56,301 nucleotides of DNA from Eubacterium sp. GTDB taxonomy: Bacteria; Bacillota; Clostridia; Lachnospirales; Lachnospiraceae. Location: contig JAFRWY010000107.1 of NCBI GenBank assembly GCA_017437905.1, positions 1 through 56,301 of the forward strand. Direction: 5' to 3'. This document shows positions 50,312 to 56,301 of this stretch, piece by piece; within the stretch, counting starts at the first letter, position 1, and every line of letters starts with the position of its first letter. A program made the position numbers and the translations under genes. The notes below the pieces were generated by a model that had not been told where the DNA came from, ran no database searches, and was given only the letters and a program-made list of their open reading frames with translations.

Positions 50312-51052
50312 ATGGCAAATGAGGAAACAAAGGAAGTAAAAGAGGAAGTGGCAAAAACGGAAGAGACTCCGAAGAAGAAGTCTTTTATCAGTGAAGCAAA
50401 GCTGGAAATGCTGATCGCGATCTTCCTTGGACTTACTGCAGTGCTCACTGCATGGGCAACATGGATCGGATCCCTGCACGGCGGTAATCAGGCTACAAAC
50501 TATACGAAGAGTAACAATGTGGCATCAGATGCGAATTCCATGTACAACGAGGCATTTCAGAGTCTGGTACAGGATATGATGACATGGAACATGATCACCG
50601 ACTTTAAATTCGATATGGCACTGGCGGAACTGCGTGGTGATGCTACAGAGGTTGAACTGATCGATACGAAGGTTCAGCAGATCATTGATGATAACTGCAC
50701 AGAGGAATTCCAGGAGGCAATTAACTGGGCTTTTGAGCAGGAGGAGGAAGTTTCTCCGTTCATGAAGGATGGCTACATCGAGAGCTACTATGCTGAGGCA
50801 GATGCCATGTACAAGGAGTCGCAGGCACTCCTTGAAGAAGGTATGCAGGATAATAAGAATGGTGATACCTATAACCTGGTAACAGTTATTTACTCGCTGG
50901 TACTGTTCCTGCTTGGTATCATCGGTATCTTCAAGAATATCCCGAACCGGTTTGCGGTATTCGTAATCGCAGTGATCCTGCTGATCCTTGCAGTCATCTT
51001 TATGGTACGGATTCCGATGCCGACCGGCTTCAGTCTCGGAAGCTTCTTCTAG
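50312..51052 (+). CDS. Membrane protein with large central loop, unknown function
   Basis: A 246-residue protein. A charged cytoplasmic N-terminus (NEETKEVKEEVAKTEETPKKK) is followed by helix 1 (about 33-57). An acidic helical loop (58-180) contains NQATNYTKSNNVASDANSMY. Two C-terminal helices follow (about 188-208, 214-236). The pattern resembles DUF4337-like membrane proteins. ATG 50312 follows GGGAGGCAAAGAG, and the longer frame from 50225 was rejected. Function is unknown. It sits between the lipoprotein and the clostripain gene. Confidence 0.82.
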   Translation: MANEETKEVKEEVAKTEETPKKKSFISEAKLEMLIAIFLGLTAVLTAWATWIGSLHGGNQATNYTKSNNVASDANSMYNEAFQSLVQDMMTWNMITDFKFDMALAELRGDATEVELIDTKVQQIIDDNCTEEFQEAINWAFEQEEEVSPFMKDGYIESYYAEADAMYKESQALLEEGMQDNKNGDTYNLVTVIYSLVLFLLGIIGIFKNIPNRFAVFVIAVILLILAVIFMVRIPMPTGFSLGSFF

Positions 51053-51072
51053 GATAAAACGATGATTATAAT

Positions 51073-51127
51073 GGTTCTTCGCTTCGCTCAGTGATTCCGA
51101 ATACTATTCTGAGAGAAGCGGAGAATC
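51073..51127. repeat. Dispersed repeat, inverted pair forming a long hairpin
   Basis: A reverse half (GGTTCTTCGCTTCGCTCAG, 51073-51091) and a forward half (CTGAGAGAAGCGGAGAATC, 51109-51127) face each other and pair over about 19 bases with few mismatches. Both halves are members of the dispersed family. The element ends 21 bases before the clostripain gene start. Confidence 0.78.
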
Positions 51128-51148
51128 TGAAAATGAAGGAGAGAGAGT

Positions 51149-53584
51149 ATGAAAAAAACAGGGCTTTTAAAAAAGAGAGTGATCGCGGCGGTGATGGCAG
51201 GCGCCATGACCCTGGGTCTTGCTGCCTGCGGTTCGGAGGACAGTGCAACGACGACGGCGGACACAACTGCGGAGACAACCGCAGCAGCGGATACGGAAGC
51301 TGACACGGAGGAGGATACCGGGTCCCAGACCGTGACCAGAAATGTGACTCCCATGCAGATGTCCGTGAGTAAGGAAACCGGTGAGATGAACATCACCCGT
51401 CCCGAGCTGGAAGGCACACCCATGGGGGAAGAAGGAACATGGACGATCTTCATCTATCTCTGCGGTTCGGATCTGGAGTCCGGCAACGGAGCTGCCGTGA
51501 AGGATATTATTGAGATGGCACAGGCAACCCAGAACGAGAAGGTTCGTTTCGTAGTTCAGACCGGAGGATCAAACTCCTGGAACTATGAAAGCATCGATCC
51601 GAAGAAATCCCAGCGGTTTGTGGTTGAAAACGGAGATATCACAAATGTATATGAGAGTGAGGATGTCAGCATGGGCGATCCTGCTACGCTGACGGATTAT
51701 CTGACCTGGGGTGTTCAGACCTACCCGGCCGATAATATGGGCCTCATCCTCTGGAATCACGGAAACGGAGCCATTTACGGTGTCTGCTTCGACGAGCAGC
51801 ATGACAGTGATGCGCTGACACTGCGTGAGATTGACAGCGCGCTTCTCACTGCACAGCAGTATATGACGGAAAAATGGGAGTTTATCGGTTTTGATGCCTG
51901 CCTGATGGGCAACATCGAGGCGGCAAATGTCCTTGCAAACTACGGAAAGTACATGTACGGATCGGAAGAGGTTGAGCCGGGTGCCGGTTGGAATTACGTT
52001 GAGATCGGTAACTATCTTGCGGAGAATCCCACCGCCAGCGGTGCGGATCTCGGTCCCATCGTCTGCGATTCCTTCCTGCAGGGCTGCAAGGATGCCGGAG
52101 ACTATGAAGTATGTACTCTGGCCGTGATCGACCTTTCCAAACTGAATGATGTTATCACAAGCTTCAATACATTTGCGAAGGATATCTATGAGCAGGGCGA
52201 GAACGCGGATCACCTTTCAACCATGCTCCGCCAGATCAAGGGTACAGAGAACTTTGGTTCCAACAACGACAACGAAGGTTATTCCAACATGCTCGATATG
52301 GGCGGACTGGTAAATGCATGTGCGGAGTATTCTTCAAACTCCGATGCGGTGGTCAGTGCCATAAACGAGGCAGTTCTTTACAAGATCAACGGCGGAAATC
52401 ATCCGAATGCATGCGGACTGTCCATGTACTTCCCGTTGTCTGTACGGGGTTCCGAAGAGCTGAAGACCTTTAACGACATCTGTGTGAGCCCGTACTATAT
52501 GTCCTTTATCGACCGTCAGGATTACAGCGCTGCATATTACAGCAATGACGAGAACAACCAGCAGGCAGAGCAGCAGCAGGATTACTACAGGGACGAAGAG
52601 AACGGTGTATGCTACTTCGTAAAGGACGGCGTGCAGTACTGCTACCAGGAGGCTTCCCAGACCTATCTTAAGTACAATGCCGAGAGCGAGGAGTGGGAGC
52701 AGGTAGACGGCGGCGACCTGAACGCAGAGCAGTACGAGTACACATCCTCGAACCAGTGCGCAGGTGATTACTCCGACGCTGAGCTCTATGATTCCGATGG
52801 CAACTGGAACTATAACAGTGAGTACGATTACGATTCAACCACAAAGAGTTATCGCAGCAAGCCGACCCAGACAAAGCACTTTGATTATGCGGACAACTAT
52901 AAGAAGACCGGCGAGAGCAAGCATATCAAGTTCCTGAAGGCTCCGAAAATGGATAAGGAAGGAACATTTGGCTTCACACTCACCAAATACTCCCTGGACC
53001 ATACATCAGATGTATATGCAAATGTATTCCAGCTGATGAATGAAAATGAGATCCTGATCCTCGGCGACACCTATGATGTTGACGTGGACTGGGAGAAGGG
53101 ATCCTTTAAGGATATGTTCGACGGCTACTGGCTGTCACTGCCGGATGGACAGAACCTCTCCATGCTGATCGTTGACAAGACCCCCGAGTACGTGATCTTC
53201 ACGTCTCCGATCAAGCTGAACGGTGAGGAGACAAACCTCCGGATCCGTCAGAATCTTGAGGACGGAACCATCAAGATCGAGGGTGCATGGGACGGCTTCG
53301 CAGAGAGCGGTGCTGCATCCCGTGAGTACAAGAAGCTGAAGGACGGCGACAAGATCATCCCCATGTACAAGAGTATCAGTCTGGATGATAAGTTCAACGA
53401 GTATGATTATGAAGGACAGGAGTTTACAGTCAGCGGAGAGCTGAAATTGGAATATGGTCTGATGGATAAGGGCGATTTCATGTACGCATTCATCATCGAG
53501 GATATCTACTGTGATTATTACGAGACCGATTTAGTAGCTTTCAACGTAGATGAAGACGGACAGGTTTCGTTCTACGAAGAATAA
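51149..53584 (+). CDS. Clostripain-like cysteine protease (peptidase C11), lipoprotein
   Basis: An 811-residue secreted, lipid-anchored protease. The signal peptide ends in lipobox LAAC (Cys27), followed by a Thr/Glu/Asp-rich linker (28-65). The C11 catalytic domain (about 95-450) shows WTIFIYLCGSDLES, catalytic His204 in LILWNHGNGA and Cys251 in GFDACLMG. A low-complexity Gln/Tyr/Asp-rich region (about 465-590, QQAEQQQDYYRDEENG) leads to a beta-rich C-terminal domain. Clostripains cut after Arg and may process surface or gut proteins. AAGGAGAGAG precedes the start. Confidence 0.94.
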   Translation: MKKTGLLKKRVIAAVMAGAMTLGLAACGSEDSATTTADTTAETTAAADTEADTEEDTGSQTVTRNVTPMQMSVSKETGEMNITRPELEGTPMGEEGTWTIFIYLCGSDLESGNGAAVKDIIEMAQATQNEKVRFVVQTGGSNSWNYESIDPKKSQRFVVENGDITNVYESEDVSMGDPATLTDYLTWGVQTYPADNMGLILWNHGNGAIYGVCFDEQHDSDALTLREIDSALLTAQQYMTEKWEFIGFDACLMGNIEAANVLANYGKYMYGSEEVEPGAGWNYVEIGNYLAENPTASGADLGPIVCDSFLQGCKDAGDYEVCTLAVIDLSKLNDVITSFNTFAKDIYEQGENADHLSTMLRQIKGTENFGSNNDNEGYSNMLDMGGLVNACAEYSSNSDAVVSAINEAVLYKINGGNHPNACGLSMYFPLSVRGSEELKTFNDICVSPYYMSFIDRQDYSAAYYSNDENNQQAEQQQDYYRDEENGVCYFVKDGVQYCYQEASQTYLKYNAESEEWEQVDGGDLNAEQYEYTSSNQCAGDYSDAELYDSDGNWNYNSEYDYDSTTKSYRSKPTQTKHFDYADNYKKTGESKHIKFLKAPKMDKEGTFGFTLTKYSLDHTSDVYANVFQLMNENEILILGDTYDVDVDWEKGSFKDMFDGYWLSLPDGQNLSMLIVDKTPEYVIFTSPIKLNGEETNLRIRQNLEDGTIKIEGAWDGFAESGAASREYKKLKDGDKIIPMYKSISLDDKFNEYDYEGQEFTVSGELKLEYGLMDKGDFMYAFIIEDIYCDYYETDLVAFNVDEDGQVSFYEE

Positions 53585-53631
53585 TACCTCCTTTACCTCT
53601 CAGCACAGCATATGCAAAACGTATTTGCTGT

Positions 53632-53685
53632 AACGGGAAGGATGCCACCGCCGTGCACGGCGGTGGGACATCCCTCCCGTTTTTT
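53632..53685 (+). terminator. Long-hairpin terminator
   Basis: AACGGGA-AGGATG-CCACCGCC pairs with GGCGGTGG-GACATCC-CTCCCGTT around a GTGCAC apex, followed by T6. It ends the clostripain transcript. Confidence 0.88.
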
Positions 53686-53691
53686 GTTCTC

Positions 53692-53762
53692 TTGATTTGT
53701 TTCGTAACAGATGATACAGTGAAAAGGATGAAGGCAAAAAAGCGAACTTGTACATACAAGTT
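53692..53762 (+). promoter_or_regulatory. araR promoter and AraR operator 1
   Basis: TTGATT (53692-53697), a 17-base spacer and TACAGT (53715-53720) form the promoter. AACTTGTA-CA-TACAAGTT (53745-53762), a perfect palindrome, lies just downstream in the leader. It closely resembles the Bacillus AraR operator (ATTTGTACGTACAAAT), so AraR should repress its own gene here. Confidence 0.8.
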
Positions 53763-53771
53763 GGAGGGCTC

Positions 53772-54932
53772 ATGGAAGAGAACATAGAGACGAAATACAG
53801 CAGTATCGAGACGGAACTTAGGGATCTGGTCTTCTCCGATGCATATCAGCCGGGAGACAAGCTGCCCTCGGAGAATGCCCTTGCAAAGCAGTACGGGGTC
53901 AGCAGGCAGACGGTCCGTAAGGCACTGGAGGGGCTGGAACGAGAGGGCTATATCTACGCGGTTCACGGCAGCGGGCGGTACGTCTCCGAACGTACGCTCC
54001 ACCGGAAGCAGTCGAAGAATATCGCAGTGGTGATGACCTACCTTTCGGATTACATTTTCCCGAAGGTGATCAGCGGGATCGATCAGGTGCTTTCCGCGAA
54101 TGGTTATGACCTGATCCTGAAACATACAAACAACTCCCGGCACGGAGAGATTGCATGTCTGGAGGAGCTGATGGGGAAGGATATCGACGGGATCATCATA
54201 GAACCCAGCAAGAGCAACATGTATTGTAAGCATACGGATCTTTTTGGGCAGTTGGAAAGGTATGAGATCCCTTATGTTTTCATCCAGGGGGAGTACGAGG
54301 CCATGGCAGAGAAACCCCATGTGCTGCTGGATGATGAGAAGGGGAGCTTCCTTCTGACAAAGTATCTGATCGAAAACGGTCACCGGGAGATCTACGGCAT
54401 TTTCAAGAGTGATGACAGCCAGGGGCAGAAGCGGCACAATGGTTATGCACGTGCACTGGCCGGGGCGGGGATTCCCTATGATCCGTCCCATGTGATCTGG
54501 TTTTATACGGAGGACCGGAAGGTGCATCCTGTGACCAGTCTGCAGAATATCATCCGGAACGGGAAGAACGTGGATGCGGTGGTCTGCTACAACGACCAGA
54601 TCGCGCGGCATGTGATCCGTGCCATCCGGGAGGTGGGGAAGCATGTGCCGGAGGATATCTCCGTCACCGGATATGACAATTCAGACAGTGCGTCCATGGA
54701 CGGAAAACAGCTGACAACCGTGGTACATCCACAGGAGGAACTGGGACGGCTGGCGGCGGATATGCTCCTTCACCTGATCCGGGGAGAAGAGACCGAGCGG
54801 CGGATCGTGATCGAGCCTGTGCTGGTGGAGGGCGACACCGTACGGAAGAAGGATGCGGGAAAAAAGAAGGCGGATGCAGAGCCGGAGCAAAAACAGAGCA
54901 AAAAAACAGGGCATAAAGTCAGAAAAAAGTAG
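53772..54932 (+). CDS. araR: AraR-type GntR/LacI-hybrid repressor
   Basis: A 386-residue regulator. The N-terminal GntR winged helix is at residues 1-75 (KLPSENALAKQYGVSRQTVRKALEGLEREGYI). The LacI/GalR-type sensor domain is at residues 82-355 (IAVVMTYLSDYIFPKVISGID, VVCYNDQIARHVI, DISVTGYDNSD). This hybrid is the AraR architecture, which senses L-arabinose. Two operators of AraR type flank the gene. The C-terminus has an extra Lys-rich tail (residues 358-386, KKDAGKKKADAEPEQKQSKK) not typical of AraR. ATG 53772 follows TTGGAGGG, and a TTG upstream was rejected. Confidence 0.92.
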   Translation: MEENIETKYSSIETELRDLVFSDAYQPGDKLPSENALAKQYGVSRQTVRKALEGLEREGYIYAVHGSGRYVSERTLHRKQSKNIAVVMTYLSDYIFPKVISGIDQVLSANGYDLILKHTNNSRHGEIACLEELMGKDIDGIIIEPSKSNMYCKHTDLFGQLERYEIPYVFIQGEYEAMAEKPHVLLDDEKGSFLLTKYLIENGHREIYGIFKSDDSQGQKRHNGYARALAGAGIPYDPSHVIWFYTEDRKVHPVTSLQNIIRNGKNVDAVVCYNDQIARHVIRAIREVGKHVPEDISVTGYDNSDSASMDGKQLTTVVHPQEELGRLAADMLLHLIRGEETERRIVIEPVLVEGDTVRKKDAGKKKADAEPEQKQSKKTGHKVRKK

Positions 54933-54940
54933 GGTATAAA

Positions 54941-54968
54941 ACAACTTGCAAAGTTGTACATACAAGTT
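54941..54968 (+). promoter_or_regulatory. AraR operator 2
   Basis: AAGTTGTA-CA-TACAAGTT (54951-54968) matches operator 1 in all but one base. It overlaps a second perfect palindrome, ACAACTT-GCA-AAGTTGT (54941-54957). It lies between araR and the transaldolase gene, so the downstream genes are probably under AraR control. Confidence 0.75.
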
Positions 54969-55020
54969 CCATGATAAGACTATGGGGTTCTCCCGCGGTC
55001 TGTCATGGAGCTTTTCTTTT
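54969..55020 (+). terminator. Probable araR terminator or attenuator
   Basis: CCATGA...AGAC pairs with GTCT...TCATGG around a GC-rich loop, followed by CTTTTCTTTT. It directly follows operator 2. The remaining 120 bases up to the next repeat hold nothing recognised. Confidence 0.6.
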
Positions 55021-55146
55021 GCTCCGGATATTCCGGGGGTCGTATCGGGCAAAACGTCCGAAACAGTATCGCGCGTACTGCTCAATGAGGTGGTGTGGAA
55101 GCCAGGCGTGACCTGAAACCGGGAGAGGTATTCTTCAGATAACACA

Positions 55147-55180
55147 TGTCATTCTGAGCCGCTGAATGCGGTGAAGAATC
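55147..55180 (+). repeat. Dispersed hairpin repeat, copy 6
   Basis: TGTCATTCTGAG opens and GAAGAATC closes, with its own inner stem CCGC-TGAAT-GCGG (55159-55171). Outer arms ATTCT (55151-55155) and AGAAT (55175-55179) pair. It ends 26 bases before the transaldolase start at 55207. Confidence 0.85.
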
Positions 55181-55206
55181 TCTATAGAACGAAAGGAGTA
55201 TCGGAA

Positions 55207-55860
55207 ATGAAGTTTTTTATTGACACAGCACATGTGGAGGACATCCGGAAGGCAAATGACATGGGAGTGATCTGCGGCGTTACCACGAATCCGTCCCTGA
55301 TTGCCAAGGAAGGCCGCGATTTCACGGAGGTGATAAGGGAGATCGCCGAGATCGTGGACGGTCCCATCAGCGGGGAGGTGAAGGCCACCACCGTAGACGC
55401 AGAGGGCATGATCAGGGAAGGCCGCGAGATCGCAGCGATCCATCCGAACATGGTGGTGAAGATCCCCATGACCGTGGAAGGTCTGAAGGCAGTCAAGGTT
55501 CTCTCCAAGGAAGGGATCAAGACAAATGTAACGCTGATCTTCTCCGCAAATCAGGCTCTTCTTGCAGCAAGGGCAGGCGCAACCTATGTATCCCCGTTCC
55601 TGGGACGTCTGGATGATATCAGCTCTCCGGGTATCGAACTCGTGGAGAATATCGTAGACATTTTCCGGAACTATGACATCAACACCGAGATCATCGCAGC
55701 CAGCATCCGCAACACCGTACATGTTACGGAGTGTGCACTGGCAGGTGCGGATATCGCAACCGTACCCTATGCCGTGATCGAGCAGATGACCAAGCATCCG
55801 CTGACGGATCAGGGTATCGTAAAGTTCCAGGAAGATTATAGGAAAGTATTCGGAGATTAA
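55207..55860 (+). CDS. Transaldolase/fructose-6-phosphate aldolase family (TalC/FSA type)
   Basis: A 217-residue class I aldolase, the short FSA/TalC type. It opens [20 protein letters not shown] and has GVTTNPSLI. The Schiff-base Lys85 in MVVKIPMT falls at the same number as in E. coli FSA. The C-terminal region contains [20 protein letters not shown]. In an arabinose locus it most likely works as transaldolase in the pentose phosphate pathway. ATG 55207 follows AAAGGAG. A longer frame through the dispersed repeat was rejected. Confidence 0.93.
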   Translation: MKFFIDTAHVEDIRKANDMGVICGVTTNPSLIAKEGRDFTEVIREIAEIVDGPISGEVKATTVDAEGMIREGREIAAIHPNMVVKIPMTVEGLKAVKVLSKEGIKTNVTLIFSANQALLAARAGATYVSPFLGRLDDISSPGIELVENIVDIFRNYDINTEIIAASIRNTVHVTECALAGADIATVPYAVIEQMTKHPLTDQGIVKFQEDYRKVFGD

Positions 55861-55932
55861 TGGTTATTGCTGATGGAGAATAATAGGATCCCGTCACTTG
55901 TTTAGTAAAATACAATGGAGGTTACAAGAATT

Positions 55933-56301
55933 ATGGAAAATATGCCCATCGTAAAACTCGGAATCATCGCAGTCAGCCGTGACTGCTTCCCCATGAGCCT
56001 GTCCATTTCCAGAAGACAGGCAGTTGTTGCAGAGTACACAAAGACCTATGGTGAGATCTATGAGTGTGAGACCACGGTAGAGAATGAGGTTGATATGCGG
56101 AAGGCACTGGCTGAGGTAAATGCAGCCGGCTGCAACGCTCTGGTTGTCTTCCTCGGAAACTTCGGACCGGAGTCCAGCGAGATCCTTCTGGTGAAGGAAT
56201 TTGCGGGACCGTGCATGGTAGTGGCTGCGGCAGAGGAAGCCGGCGACCGTCTCTGCGATGACCGCGGCGACGCATACTGCGGTATGCTGAATGCAAGCTA
56301 C
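55933..56301 (+). CDS. L-fucose/L-arabinose isomerase family protein, 3' end cut by window
   Basis: The first 123 residues of a longer protein. IVKLGIIAVSRDCFPMSLSI, the RRQAVVAEY segment and ALVVFLGNFGPES match the N-terminal domain of the L-fucose/L-arabinose isomerase superfamily as found in Firmicutes. Together with AraR and the transaldolase this suggests conversion of L-arabinose to L-ribulose, though the sugar is not proven because the active-site part lies outside the window. The start follows GGAGGTTACAAGAATT. Confidence 0.85.
   Translation, partial: MENMPIVKLGIIAVSRDCFPMSLSISRRQAVVAEYTKTYGEIYECETTVENEVDMRKALAEVNAAGCNALVVFLGNFGPESSEILLVKEFAGPCMVVAAAEEAGDRLCDDRGDAYCGMLNASY

Noticed and set aside
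11156-55180. Dispersed hairpin repeats as integron attC sites
   Set aside because: No integrase gene and no GTTRRRY core sites are present, and genes are in both directions with their own promoters.
1-56301. CRISPR array
   Set aside because: No regularly spaced identical repeats with unique spacers, and no cas genes.

Overview
The window is about 56 kb of bacterial chromosome. Short SD-led genes, Gram-positive lipoboxes, an AgrA/AgrC-type LytTR two-component system, clostripain, a yjdF riboswitch, an AraR (GntR-LacI) repressor and mid-range GC (by eye near 50%) point to an anaerobic Firmicute of class Clostridia, most likely a gut Lachnospiraceae. That assignment is an inference from gene content. 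No rRNA, tRNA, CRISPR array, complete insertion sequence or phage module was seen.

Layout: (1) 1-14,241 is mostly plus-strand accessory metabolism: a partial SDR dehydrogenase, two aldo/keto reductases, glutathione peroxidase, an AEC permease, an MFS exporter, acyl/acetyltransferases, and an XRE regulator fused to a superoxide-reductase-like domain. (2) 14,269-19,598 is on the minus strand: a beta-glucuronidase and, after a plus-strand GNAT gene, a three-gene fumarate reductase operon (anchor, flavoprotein, Fe-S). Divergent from that operon is a TetR gene with two tandem 15-bp palindromes over its own promoter. (3) 20,481-38,067 is a long plus-strand accessory run rich in GNAT acetyltransferases: hydrolases, a PadR regulator, an aminoglycoside-adenylyltransferase-like and a chloramphenicol-acetyltransferase-like gene, YjdF with its riboswitch, and several fused proteins (DinB-like+DUF3795, RmlC-like+GNAT, GrpB+tyrosine phosphatase, STAS-like+GNAT). 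Gene remnants are common here. (4) 38,109-44,088 looks more core-like: ProC family, CstA, S1-domain protein, HAD nucleotidase, PfkB kinase. (5) 44,286-53,685 is a signalling and envelope region: a minus-strand response regulator - histidine kinase - PP2C phosphatase operon, divergent from a plus-strand set of unknown, lipoprotein, membrane and clostripain-like genes. Four CGTGCCA direct repeats lie between the two divergent promoters. (6) 53,692-end is an arabinose-type locus: AraR with two operators, a transaldolase/FSA-family enzyme and a partial sugar isomerase.

Two features run through the window. First, there are eleven stand-alone GNAT genes plus two fused ones and one remnant, mostly each with its own ribosome binding site. 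Second, a dispersed hairpin repeat (core TGTCATTCTGAG...GAAGAATC, with a variable centre) sits just upstream of start codons at seven places. Its outer arms change in a compensating way between copies, which suggests a conserved structure. The strongest candidates for something not well described are the LytTR-kinase-phosphatase operon with its repeat-bearing divergent promoter, the repeat family, the XRE/superoxide-reductase fusion and the GrpB/phosphatase fusion.
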